Shown: in pieces, positions 17,297 through 24,787 of the stretch | Position numbering within the stretch: the stretch's first letter is position 1 | Layout of the letters: every line of letters begins with the position of its first letter | Assembly (NCBI GenBank): GCA_944325965.1 | Contig: CALVCB010000009.1 | Span: 1 to 46,414, forward strand | Direction of reading: 5' to 3' | DNA length: 46,414 bases | DNA from: an uncultured Bacteroidales bacterium | GTDB taxonomy: Bacteria > Bacteroidota > Bacteroidia > Bacteroidales > UBA932 | Notes under the pieces: generated by a model | The model's input: only the letters and a program-made list of their open reading frames with translations | What the model was told of the DNA's origin: nothing | Database searches by the model: none | Program-made: the position numbers and the translations under genes

Positions 17297-18310
17297 CTAT
17301 AGCATTTTTTCAATCCAGTGGAAAATCAAGATGATACGTTTGCGCAGAATTTCATAGTCAAGAGTGTCTGCGGTATCGTAGGTCTTGTTGTTGTTCATGG
17401 TGATGCCGGATGTGAAAAGCACAGCCGGCACACCGTTTTCTATGAATACCTTCTGGTCTGAAAGGGTGTAGAATATCCTCGTGAAATCCTTGCTCCCGTA
17501 GTACGAATGTGAGATTTCCAGGCCGGTGCCGTAGAAAAGGTTGCATTGTCCGATCTTGTTCCTGTCCTCCTTTTTCAGGCTGTCGTTACCCAGCATGATC
17601 ATGTAGTCTTTCCTTCCTGAGGCAAGTGGAGAGAGCGTGCATCCTATCTGGTCTATGTTGACCATGAGCGATATCCTGTCCTTTGTAACGGTCTCTCCTG
17701 TCACCGGGTCTTCCAGGTCGCCGTCTTCGATCATTCTCCAGAAGGAATATGACCCTGACAGGTTCATGCACTGTCCGTCGAAAGCTACGAAAATGATGTT
17801 CCTGCCATACGTCTTTCCCAGTGTCTTCATGGAGGTGAACATTCTGGCGAGCGTAACGAGTGCCGCTGTCCCGGATGCGTTGCTGTCAGCTCCCGGGTAC
17901 ATTTTTCCGGCGAGGATGCCAAGATGGTCATAATGCGCGCCAACCACTATATAGGAGTCGCAGAGGGTTTTGAGAGATCCCGGGATCATCCCGATAATGT
18001 TGTGCCCGACTGTCCCCTCCCCGGAATATATGTGCCTGCCATATCCTGGGCCAGGGCTCATGAGTCCTGACTCCCTGAAATTTCTGATGATCCAGAAGGC
18101 GGCTTCGTTTCCTCCGGCAGAACCAGTGGCCCTTCCTCCGCACAGACTGTCCGAAAGGAATTCCACCTGCCGGTACAGTTTGTCCTCCCATACCAGGTTA
18201 TGGGCCAATGTGTCATTTGATATCCACGGGCTCTGCCCGGCAGCATGGGGATGTCCCGATATGGCCATTACAATGGCTGCGGTTGCGGATATGATGATTT
18301 TTTTGTCCAT
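17297..18310 (-). CDS. M28-family metallopeptidase homologue with altered active site
   Basis: Exported protein of 337 residues with the fold of M28 aminopeptidases. The start at Met 18310 (MDKKIIISATAAIVMA) gives a signal peptide directly; 11 extra codons are open upstream. Family landmarks are GAHYDHLG (first zinc His), PGADSNASGTAALV (bridging Asp) and NIDQIG (third ligand region). The segment that normally reads GEE, giving the catalytic base and a zinc ligand, here reads FDGQCMNLSGS, with Gln180-Cys181 in place of Glu-Glu. The C-terminal YHTP-like His is also not evident (KTYDTADTLD). It may be an inactive binding protein or a divergent enzyme. Confidence 0.8.
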   Translation of the reverse strand: MDKKIIISATAAIVMAISGHPHAAGQSPWISNDTLAHNLVWEDKLYRQVEFLSDSLCGGRATGSAGGNEAAFWIIRNFRESGLMSPGPGYGRHIYSGEGTVGHNIIGMIPGSLKTLCDSYIVVGAHYDHLGILAGKMYPGADSNASGTAALVTLARMFTSMKTLGKTYGRNIIFVAFDGQCMNLSGSYSFWRMIEDGDLEDPVTGETVTKDRISLMVNIDQIGCTLSPLASGRKDYMIMLGNDSLKKEDRNKIGQCNLFYGTGLEISHSYYGSKDFTRIFYTLSDQKVFIENGVPAVLFTSGITMNNNKTYDTADTLDYEILRKRIILIFHWIEKML

Positions 18311-18410
18311 TTTTGTCTGGCGGGGCATGATAAATGATAACATTTGGGATTCGCCTATTTATTTTAAACCTTGTCTATGGCTGCACTGTGCCTCTGCAGC
18401 CGCAAGTAAA

Positions 18411-18442
18411 CTTGCATTGCTCTTTGCTTCTGCGTATATTTG
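18411..18442 (+). promoter_or_regulatory. Putative promoter of the TPR gene
   Basis: CTTG (18411-18414), 20 bases, then TATATTTG (18435-18442) followed by CGCC. The stretch GCTTCTGCGTATATTTG is shared with the minus-strand promoter at 32862-32893. A leader of about 47 bases precedes the ATG at 18496. Confidence 0.65.
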
Positions 18443-18495
18443 CGCCTGGTTCGGAAAAAGGCGGCCCAAAATTAAAAAAAATAAGAAAAACATTG

Positions 18496-20511
18496 ATGGG
18501 AATACTGAGAAAATATCTTCTGGCAGTGGTGCTGTTCTTTGCGGCGGCCGCAGGTCACCTTCATGCCCAGTATGACAAGGATGTATTCTTTTTCCGTGGC
18601 CGCCAGGCCCTTTCAGAAGGTAAATATGCACGCGCCATAGAGAACTTCAACGTACTGGCACGTCTCGACACCACCGATTACTGGACTTTCTTTTTCAGGG
18701 GGATAGCCAAGTACAACCTCGGTGATATCCGTGGGGCCCAGAGCGATTTCGACGCTTCCGTGAGGCTGAACCCCGTATTCACATCAGGATATCATTACAG
18801 GGCCATTACACTGAGTCGTGCAGGGAAATACAACGAGGCCCTGGATGACCTCCAGCAGGCGATCAACCTCAGGCCCGGCTATATCGGACTCTATTTCAGC
18901 AGGGGAGTGACATACTTCCTTTCACAGCAGTTCGACAAGGCCGTCTCTGATTTCGACAGGTACATTAGAAAGGAACCAAAAGATCCTTCCGCATACCTTA
19001 ACCGAGGGGCAAGCTACCTGTTCCTCAAAGATACCCTTAAAGCCATGGCAGACTACAACAAGGCCATCCAGCTTGACCGGTATGACCCGGAAGGCTATGT
19101 CCGCCGCGGACGCCTGTATGCCGACTCAGGGGACTATCCCAAGGCGGTATCCGACATGGACAAGGCCATCCAGCTTGATTCCTCCAATACGTTCGCCTAT
19201 TTCAACAGGGCAATCATGCTTTACGAGCAGAAGGATTATATGGGCGCGATGAGGGATCTGAACCGTGTGCTGAAGGATGAGCCTGGAAATGCCCTTACGC
19301 TTTACAACAGAGGCCTGATAAATGCCCAGGTAGGGGCGTACGAGGATGCCCTTTCAGATATGGACAGAGTATTGAATATCAACCCCGAGAATGTGCTTGC
19401 CTATTTCAACAGGGCCTCGATATTCATAGAGATGGAACGTTATCAGGATGCTCTGGAGGACTACGACAAGGCCATTGAACTTTATCCCGACTTCGCGAAG
19501 GCGTACATGAACAGGGCTTATGTGAAGAACATGCTTGGGGACTACAAGTCATCCAAGGAGGACTACGATACAGCTCAGAAGAAAGTCCAGGAATACAGGG
19601 AGGCGAGTTCAAAGAACGCCGGGTCTTTTGCCGATACGACCAGGAAATACAGTTCCCTTATAGCTCTTGATGCGGATTTTGCCAAGAATGATTTCAATGA
19701 CGAGCTCCTTCAGCACAGGGACATTGACATAAGGCTCAAGCCAATGTACCGCTTTACGCTGTCAGACAGCAGGGAGGATACCAGATATGCACTTCAGCGC
19801 AGGTATGAGAACCCTCTGATCGACAAGTTTCTGGCGGAGACGGCTGTACCTGTGGCTGTCACAAATTCTGACACGGCCTTCACCGGTACCGTCTCGGACC
19901 AGGTCATAGAGAATGCACTTTATGGCGCACCGGACGAAGGTTCTCCGCAGAACTGTTTCCTGAAGGCCCTGTACGAGACGACCGGCAGACAGTACAGTTC
20001 GGCTCTCAACTATTACGATTCTTCCATAGAGGCTGAGCCTGATGATGACATATCAAAGCTTTACAGGGCATTCTATTATATGAACCGCGGTGTGCTGCGC
20101 TCCGAGATGATTGACTTTATTTCATCGATAGAGAGTAATGTCCAGGTTCTTACAATGGACGATTCGGGCACTACCAGGGCCAGGGTCAAGGACCAGGTCA
20201 GCCAGGTATATGACTATTCTACGGCCATTGCCGACATGAAGGCGGCCGAGGAGATAGTGGACGATATACCATATATCTATTTTAACCTCGGGAATCTTTA
20301 TTGCCTGACGTCAGACCATATTGCATCGATTGACAGCTATACCAGGGCCATTGACCTGTATCCATATATGGGGGATGCCTACTATAACAGAGGACTTGTG
20401 CTTATCTATCTTAAAGACAAGGAAAAAGGTTGTATAGACCTGTCCCGTGCCGGAGAGCTCGGCGTGGTTGAGGCATACAGTGTCATAAACAAATATTGCG
20501 AGGATGAGTAA
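18496..20511 (+). CDS. Exported tetratricopeptide-repeat protein
   Basis: A 671-residue protein with a signal peptide (MGILRKYLLAVVLFFAAAAGHLHAQ) followed by an array of about ten TPR units across residues 30-370, recognisable by repeated forms such as YNRGLINAQVGAYEDALSDMDRVL and YFNRASIFIEMERYQDALEDYDKAIEL. A spacer and further TPR-like units lie at the C-terminus (YFNLGNLYCLTSDHIASIDSYTRAI, YYNRGLVLIYLKDKEKG). TPR arrays are protein-binding scaffolds; the partner is unknown. The start at 18496 gives the signal peptide and fits the promoter, while the open frame back to 18334 crosses it. The stop overlaps the next gene by 8 bases (ATGAGTAA), implying translational coupling. Confidence 0.88.
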   Translation: MGILRKYLLAVVLFFAAAAGHLHAQYDKDVFFFRGRQALSEGKYARAIENFNVLARLDTTDYWTFFFRGIAKYNLGDIRGAQSDFDASVRLNPVFTSGYHYRAITLSRAGKYNEALDDLQQAINLRPGYIGLYFSRGVTYFLSQQFDKAVSDFDRYIRKEPKDPSAYLNRGASYLFLKDTLKAMADYNKAIQLDRYDPEGYVRRGRLYADSGDYPKAVSDMDKAIQLDSSNTFAYFNRAIMLYEQKDYMGAMRDLNRVLKDEPGNALTLYNRGLINAQVGAYEDALSDMDRVLNINPENVLAYFNRASIFIEMERYQDALEDYDKAIELYPDFAKAYMNRAYVKNMLGDYKSSKEDYDTAQKKVQEYREASSKNAGSFADTTRKYSSLIALDADFAKNDFNDELLQHRDIDIRLKPMYRFTLSDSREDTRYALQRRYENPLIDKFLAETAVPVAVTNSDTAFTGTVSDQVIENALYGAPDEGSPQNCFLKALYETTGRQYSSALNYYDSSIEAEPDDDISKLYRAFYYMNRGVLRSEMIDFISSIESNVQVLTMDDSGTTRARVKDQVSQVYDYSTAIADMKAAEEIVDDIPYIYFNLGNLYCLTSDHIASIDSYTRAIDLYPYMGDAYYNRGLVLIYLKDKEKGCIDLSRAGELGVVEAYSVINKYCEDE

Positions 20512-21313
20512 GTCTGGGATGGTAAAGTTCATGAGTTTTTCCAGCGGCAGCTGCGGCAACTGCTATTATTTCGGCGACGGGGAGAACGGCATAGTAATAG
20601 ATGCCGGAGTAAGTCTCCGGAGGCTGAAAAGGGCCATGGAAGAAAACGGGCTGACGCTGGACTCTTTTGGGGCGGTCCTGGTGACCCACGACCATCTCGA
20701 CCATATAAGGCATCTGGGGTCCTACTGCAAGAGGCTGCACAAGCCTGTGTATACTACGGGAATTCTTCACAGGTCGCTTGCGACGCACTCTTTTACTTCG
20801 GATCATATTGCATCATGCCGCCATGTGTTGCCAGGGGACGGGGCAGCCCATGTATGCGGGATGGAGGTCAGGTATTTCGTCGTTCCACACGATGCCACTC
20901 AGACTGTAGGATACGCAATAAGTTACAAAGGGCATAAGTTCGTGATAATGACTGATTTGGGGAGGATGACAGACGAAGCTGTCGAGTATGCGAGGCAAGC
21001 GGATACAGTTGTCCTTGAGTCAAATTATGATATGGATATGCTTATGGGAGGTCCTTACACATATGAGCTTAAGATGCGCATAATACAAGGCAACGGACAT
21101 CTGAGCAATGATGAGTGTGCTTCTGCTATACGGCGTTTCTGGCATCCCGGTCTGAAGAACATTTTTCTGTGCCACCTCAGTGAGAACAACAATACTCCGG
21201 AACTTGCCTACAGATGTTCGCTTGACGCCCTCAGGGATGCCGGGGCGGAAAAAGGTACGGTATCCCTCCGTTGTCTTCCCCGGACATGCCCGTCCGGTTT
21301 CTTTACTTTGTAG
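20504..21313 (+). CDS. YycJ/WalJ-like MBL-fold metallo-hydrolase
   Basis: Cytoplasmic metallo-beta-lactamase-fold hydrolase of 269 residues. The signature HDHLDH (residues 62-67) binds the metal pair; further ligands are expected in VVPHDA, MTDLG and CHLSENNN. The N-terminus (MVKFMSFSSGSCGNCYYF) is typical of the YycJ group, linked to DNA and cell-envelope processes in other phyla; its substrate here is unknown. Met6 is an alternative start, but the first ATG gives the 8-base overlap with the TPR gene. Confidence 0.88.
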   Translation: MSKSGMVKFMSFSSGSCGNCYYFGDGENGIVIDAGVSLRRLKRAMEENGLTLDSFGAVLVTHDHLDHIRHLGSYCKRLHKPVYTTGILHRSLATHSFTSDHIASCRHVLPGDGAAHVCGMEVRYFVVPHDATQTVGYAISYKGHKFVIMTDLGRMTDEAVEYARQADTVVLESNYDMDMLMGGPYTYELKMRIIQGNGHLSNDECASAIRRFWHPGLKNIFLCHLSENNNTPELAYRCSLDALRDAGAEKGTVSLRCLPRTCPSGFFTL

Positions 21314-21387
21314 GCATGTATCTGCCCGTTGGTGGAGAGGTCAGTGTTTCTTGCTGCGATCCTGATGTCTGTTGTGCATATACAGAA

Positions 21388-21420
21388 ACAGACTGGCCTG
21401 ATAAGGTCAGTCTGTCTTAT
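21388..21420. terminator. Bidirectional terminator between MBL and rpsU genes
   Basis: ACAGACTGGCC (21388-21398) pairs with GGTCAGTCTGT (21405-21415), allowing one G-U, and is followed by CTTATTTT on the plus strand. It sits between two convergent genes. Confidence 0.75.
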
Positions 21421-21437
21421 TTTCCATAAGGAGATAA

Positions 21438-21632
21438 CTACTGCTCGTCCATCAGCTGCATGCGCTGGACATAGATCGCCTTTTTGATTTCCTCTCTTCT
21501 TTTTACAGACGGCTTTACAAATGCTTTCCTTGCACGGAGCTCACGGATTGCGCCGGTCTTTTCAAATTTCCTCTTGAATTTCTTCAGGGCCTTCTCTATG
21601 TTCTCGCCTTCTTTTACTGGTACTATAATCAT
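21438..21632 (-). CDS. rpsU: 30S ribosomal protein bS21
   Basis: Small basic ribosomal protein of 64 residues that sits near the 3' end of 16S rRNA. The sequence MIIVPVKEGENIEKALKKFKR and the basic C-terminal half are diagnostic. The start at 21632 is fixed by family length and by the strong Shine-Dalgarno site just upstream; the longer frame to 21665 would put that site inside the gene. In Bacteroidota bS21 is known to help hide the anti-Shine-Dalgarno sequence, which makes its own Shine-Dalgarno site noteworthy. It lies last in a minus-strand group after the ATPase and sirtuin, but has its own promoter. Confidence 0.95.
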   Translation of the reverse strand: MIIVPVKEGENIEKALKKFKRKFEKTGAIRELRARKAFVKPSVKRREEIKKAIYVQRMQLMDEQ

Positions 21633-21638
21633 CGCTAA

Positions 21639-21650
21639 ATCACCTCCTTT
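21639..21650 (-). promoter_or_regulatory. Strong Shine-Dalgarno site of rpsU
   Basis: On the minus strand the message reads AAAGGAGGTGAT ending 6 bases before the ATG, a near-perfect complement of the 16S rRNA 3' end. Most other genes in the window lack any such site. Confidence 0.9.
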
Positions 21651-21662
21651 TATTTGCGGGTG

Positions 21663-21692
21663 CAAAGGTAGTCAAATTATTTTATATTCAAA
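21663..21692 (-). promoter_or_regulatory. Putative rpsU promoter
   Basis: TTTG (complement of 21689-21692), 18 bases, then TACCTTTG (complement of 21663-21670). The -33 box lies within the 3' end of the sirtuin gene. The start site would fall near 21657, leaving a leader of about 25 bases that contains the Shine-Dalgarno site. Confidence 0.6.
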
Positions 21693-22390
21693 ATATTTTT
21701 GAAGGTCTCCATACCTTTTGTTGCGACATCTTTAATATGGGTGATTCTGGAGTCCCTTGCCGGTACATCTTTAGGGTCTATAATATATATAGGTGTATCC
21801 GGCCCTGCATACCTGTACAGCCCGGCAGCTGGATATACCTGGAGCGACGTTCCTACTATCAGCATGATGTCGGCCGCTTCTACAGTTTCTATTGCCTTTT
21901 CTATTTTCGGGACAGCTTCTCCAAACCAGACTATGTGCGGCCTGAGCTGCGCTCCGTTCGGTGCCTTGTCTCCGATATGTATCTCACCATAACCGATGTC
22001 GAATACGGCCTTTTCCGAGAAGCCGTCCATTTCGTTGCAGCAGTTTTCAGGACGCACTTTTGTAAGTTCCCCATGCAGGTGGATTATCCGTGCAGACCCG
22101 GCCCTTTCATGCAGATTGTCTATATTCTGGGTGATGACCGTAACATCGTAATCCTTTTCAAGTAAGGCTATGAGCTTGTGCGCTTCATTAGGCTTGACCG
22201 TTGCAAGCTGTGCCCTGCGTTCATTGTAAAAATCCAGCATGAGTCCAGGGTTCCTGTACCACCCTGCTATGGATGCCACATCCTCCACATTGTAGTTTTC
22301 CCACAGTCCGTCGCTGTCCCTGAATGTGCTGATTCCGCTTTCAGCGCTCACCCCTGCGCCGGTGAGCACGGCAATCTTTTCCTTTTTCAT
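21677..22390 (-). CDS. cobB: NAD-dependent protein deacylase, sirtuin (CobB-like)
   Basis: Cytoplasmic sirtuin of 237 residues that removes acyl groups from lysines while consuming NAD+. It has GAGVSAESGISTFRDSDGLW at 11-30, TQNIDNLHERAG at 87-98 and the catalytic His106 in HLHGE. Tyr55 and Arg58 in FYNERR form the Y-x-x-R pair of class III (SIRT5/CobB) enzymes, which prefer succinyl- and malonyl-lysine. Only one cysteine pair (ENCCNE) is present, so the usual four-cysteine zinc site is missing; zinc-free forms of this class exist. It follows the ATPase gene by 2 bases. Confidence 0.9.
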   Translation of the reverse strand: MKKEKIAVLTGAGVSAESGISTFRDSDGLWENYNVEDVASIAGWYRNPGLMLDFYNERRAQLATVKPNEAHKLIALLEKDYDVTVITQNIDNLHERAGSARIIHLHGELTKVRPENCCNEMDGFSEKAVFDIGYGEIHIGDKAPNGAQLRPHIVWFGEAVPKIEKAIETVEAADIMLIVGTSLQVYPAAGLYRYAGPDTPIYIIDPKDVPARDSRITHIKDVATKGMETFKNILNIK

Positions 22391-22392
22391 TT

Positions 22393-23550
22393 CTATAATT
22401 CCGGAATTTCAAAATAATACTTTCGTAGCCAGTATTCAAACAGCGGGTCGAGGACCAGTGGCTCGTCACGTTCGTTGAAAGTGACTATTTCCTTTTTGCA
22501 CAGCGCGTCCTTGATTCTTCTGACATTTGCCGAAGAGTTGAACCCGTATTTTTCAATGACCTCTGTCGCACTGAATTTTACAGTTCCCTCCAGGATGGCC
22601 TTGAGCATGCTGATCTGGTATACTGTAAGGCTGTCCATCATCCTTATGAACCTCGGTTCGTGAAGGGAAAGGATCATCCTGAGTGCCTCCATGAGTATGC
22701 CGTTGTTTATGTACCCTTTTGTCATAGAGTCGCAGATGGCCATGTAATGGTTTATGTACCACAGGTTCCCTTTGAACAGTCCGCAGCTTGCCAATATCAT
22801 GTCCTGCTCGATGACTTTACCGCTGTTCTGGAATCCCCGCATCACATGCTCGACAATCTCACGCCCGTCAACCGGCATCAGCGGGACATGCTCGACTGCA
22901 CGGTGGAAATATTTCCAGTCCTCGAAAATGTATTTCATAGCGTTGACCTTGGAGCCGGACAAGATGAAGCAGCATTTCTTCCTTTCTGTACCCTTGTCCT
23001 CAGACATGACATCCTTCAACATCCCGAACACTGTTTCGAACCGGTCATCTTCCATCAGGTTCTGGAACTCTTCTATGATAATGAACACTCCGCTCCCACG
23101 CTCTGCGGCAATCTTGCATGGAAGCCGCAACATAGAACTGATGTCATTGTCGTCCAGGCTCCAGTTGAGCGATATGACTTCATCGTACCTCGAGAACTGT
23201 TCCTTGTCGAATACGAAATGTGTACCTTCGAGCATCCGTGATATTACATCCTCGTATTCTGCCGGGGTGGAATAGCATGAGCGTATGACTGCGGAGCCAA
23301 GCCTTGTCAGGAATGTCTCTGCACTGCGGACGTTGAACAGGTCGATCTCACATGCTGAGAACTGTCCGCCGGAAATGCGCATATTGAAGAGAGCCTGCTG
23401 GACAAGGGACCTTTTCCCGGATTTGGGCGGGCCATATATCACCACATTCTCCTGCCGGCCGAGAAGGTTGGCTATCGTATTGCATTCGGCCTTGCGGCCA
23501 ATGAAATTCTTGCCGGTCACATATGTGCTGTAGATAAAGGGAGTATCCAT
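22393..23550 (-). CDS. AAA-type ATPase with C-terminal winged-helix region
   Basis: Predicted cytoplasmic P-loop ATPase of 385 residues, similar in layout to the archaeal-type ATPases with a C-terminal winged helix found in many Bacteroidota. The P-loop reads GPPKSGKR (residues 40-47): the residue after the lysine is Arg instead of the usual Ser/Thr that coordinates magnesium, followed by Ser48. A Walker B-like strand is IIIEEF (157-162). The last 90 residues (YQISMLKAILEG, SATEVIEKYGFNSSANVRRIKDAL, EPLVLDPLFEYWLRKYY) look like a winged helix and the family C-terminus. Met at 23550 (MDTPFIYSTYVTG) is preferred; 8 more codons are open to 23574. Function unknown. Confidence 0.72.
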   Translation of the reverse strand: MDTPFIYSTYVTGKNFIGRKAECNTIANLLGRQENVVIYGPPKSGKRSLVQQALFNMRISGGQFSACEIDLFNVRSAETFLTRLGSAVIRSCYSTPAEYEDVISRMLEGTHFVFDKEQFSRYDEVISLNWSLDDNDISSMLRLPCKIAAERGSGVFIIIEEFQNLMEDDRFETVFGMLKDVMSEDKGTERKKCCFILSGSKVNAMKYIFEDWKYFHRAVEHVPLMPVDGREIVEHVMRGFQNSGKVIEQDMILASCGLFKGNLWYINHYMAICDSMTKGYINNGILMEALRMILSLHEPRFIRMMDSLTVYQISMLKAILEGTVKFSATEVIEKYGFNSSANVRRIKDALCKKEIVTFNERDEPLVLDPLFEYWLRKYYFEIPEL

Positions 23551-23574
23551 TGGATCAGATTCTTTTTTGGTCAT

Positions 23575-23964
23575 GCAAAAATAAAAAAAAGTGAAATTAC
23601 TTTGACCCGATGTGATAAAAATGCCTATGTTAGTTTAGATGTCAAGGCAATAGTGTGATGTTTTTATGTTGTAGAGAAAACGCACTGCATTGTACTGGTT
23701 TCCAAAAGTATATCATAGTCCCCGCGGATGCAGGCGGGGTTGTCTTTTATCATAAAAAAGGTATTTGCTGCAGCAGTGCTGGTGTGCGTATCACTGTCCA
23801 ATCTGAACCGGTACTCTCGTCCAAGGGCTCAAGGACGAGGCAGGTGGAGTCATCCTGCAAGATTCCATAACGGTATTTTACCATAACTTTCGGTTATAAT
23901 TTCTGGCCTTTCTTATATGTAATTACAATACAGGCATTTTTATAAAAGAAAAGTGACTTTTTAT
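23575..23964. other. Long gene-free region upstream of rplU
   Basis: No convincing gene or known RNA family is recognised. It holds several hairpins: CCCCGC/GCGGGG (23720-23739) followed by TTGTCTTTTAT, which resembles a terminator; CTCGTCC/GGACGAG (23816-23839); and GCAGG/CCTGC (23840-23858). A weak promoter-like pair (TTTG, 21 bases, TATGTTAG) lies near 23602-23635. A small RNA of about 100 bases ending at the first hairpin is possible but unproven. The 71-codon plus-strand frame at 23655-23870 has no protein-like character. Confidence 0.4.
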
Positions 23965-23995
23965 TTTGCCGGAATCGGGAAAAGTGCTATCTTTG
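23965..23995 (+). promoter_or_regulatory. rplU promoter
   Basis: TTTG (23965-23968), 19 bases, then TATCTTTG (23988-23995): a full match to the Bacteroidota consensus. The start site is near 24000, with a leader of about 87 bases that could carry autoregulation, though no L21-binding structure is evident. Confidence 0.8.
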
Positions 23996-24086
23996 CACTT
24001 CAGTAAAATTATGCAGGGCTGTCAAGCTATTGATTAAGAGTCACTTATGTGTCCGCTTGCAGTCGGGACTTTTAAAGTTTTTATTT

Positions 24087-24398
24087 ATGTACGCAATTGT
24101 TGATATTGCAGGTCACCAGTTCAAGGTTGAAGCTGGGATGGAGATTTTCGTCAACCGCCTTGCGGCAGAGAAAGGTGCTGCCGTAGAGTTTGACAAAGTG
24201 CTTTTGGTGGACGCGGACGGAGCAGTCAAGGTAGGTGCTCCATACGTGGAGGGAGCCGTAGTCAAGGCTACAGTGCTTGATGATACCTGCAGGGGAAAGA
24301 AAGTTCTGGTCTTCAAGAAGAAACGTCGTAAAGGATACCAGAAACTCACTGGACACCGTCAGGATCTTACAAAACTTCAGATCAACGAGATCGCTTAA
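24087..24398 (+). CDS. rplU: 50S ribosomal protein bL21
   Basis: Ribosomal protein of 103 residues, the normal length. The sequence [25 protein letters not shown] and the C-terminal [28 protein letters not shown] are diagnostic of bL21. The start at 24087 matches family length; the open frame to 24030 is leader. No Shine-Dalgarno site precedes it. It is followed 26 bases later by rpmA, the standard bL21-bL27 operon. Confidence 0.97.
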   Translation: MYAIVDIAGHQFKVEAGMEIFVNRLAAEKGAAVEFDKVLLVDADGAVKVGAPYVEGAVVKATVLDDTCRGKKVLVFKKKRRKGYQKLTGHRQDLTKLQINEIA

Positions 24399-24407
24399 TT
24401 AACGTTT

Positions 24408-24416
24408 AGAGGAGGA
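24408..24416 (+). promoter_or_regulatory. Shine-Dalgarno-like site of rpmA
   Basis: AGAGGAGGA ends 8 bases before the rpmA ATG. It is the second clear purine-rich ribosome binding site in the window; the upstream rplU has none. Confidence 0.7.
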
Positions 24417-24424
24417 ATAGAATT

Positions 24425-24685
24425 ATGGCACATAAAAAAGGCGTCGGTAGTTCCAAGAACGGTCGTGAATCACATAGCAAACGTCTTGGCCTGAAGAAGT
24501 TCGGTGGCCAGGTGGTGAAGGCCGGCAACATCCTTGTGCGTCAGAGAGGCACTGTACATAACCCTGGGGCGAATGTCGGTATGGGAAGGGATCATACCCT
24601 TTATGCTCTTGTAGACGGTACCGTGGCTTTCTGCAAGAAAGCTGAAAACAAATCCTATGTCTCGGTCGTTCCGTTTGAGAACTAA
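24425..24685 (+). CDS. rpmA: 50S ribosomal protein bL27
   Basis: Ribosomal protein of 86 residues at the peptidyl-transferase centre. It begins [22 protein letters not shown], the form without the cleaved N-terminal extension found in Firmicutes, and has the conserved [17 protein letters not shown] and [12 protein letters not shown]. Second gene of the rplU-rpmA operon, followed by a terminator. Confidence 0.97.
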   Translation: MAHKKGVGSSKNGRESHSKRLGLKKFGGQVVKAGNILVRQRGTVHNPGANVGMGRDHTLYALVDGTVAFCKKAENKSYVSVVPFEN

Positions 24686-24711
24686 GACTCGGGGGGATTT
24701 ATGAAAATCAT

Positions 24712-24756
24712 GAAGAGGACTGCAGCTCCGGGTGAGTTCAGCCCTCTTCGTTTTTT
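24712..24756 (+). terminator. Terminator after rpmA
   Basis: GAAGAGGACTG (24712-24722) pairs with CAGCCCTCTTC (24739-24749) with one mismatch, followed by G and six T. It ends the rplU-rpmA transcript ahead of serS. Confidence 0.8.
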
Positions 24757-24787
24757 ATTGTACGGAAACTTGTAAAAGTATTATATC

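Noticed and set aside
18334-18495. N-terminal extension of the TPR protein
   Set aside because: It would place the promoter within the coding region and bury the signal peptide.
21677-23574. HerA-Sir2-like phage defence system
   Set aside because: The sirtuin is a canonical class III deacylase with an intact active site, and the ATPase does not resemble HerA. The context is housekeeping.
23655-23870. 71-codon open frame upstream of rplU
   Set aside because: No protein-like pattern; it runs through the hairpins and lacks a start context.
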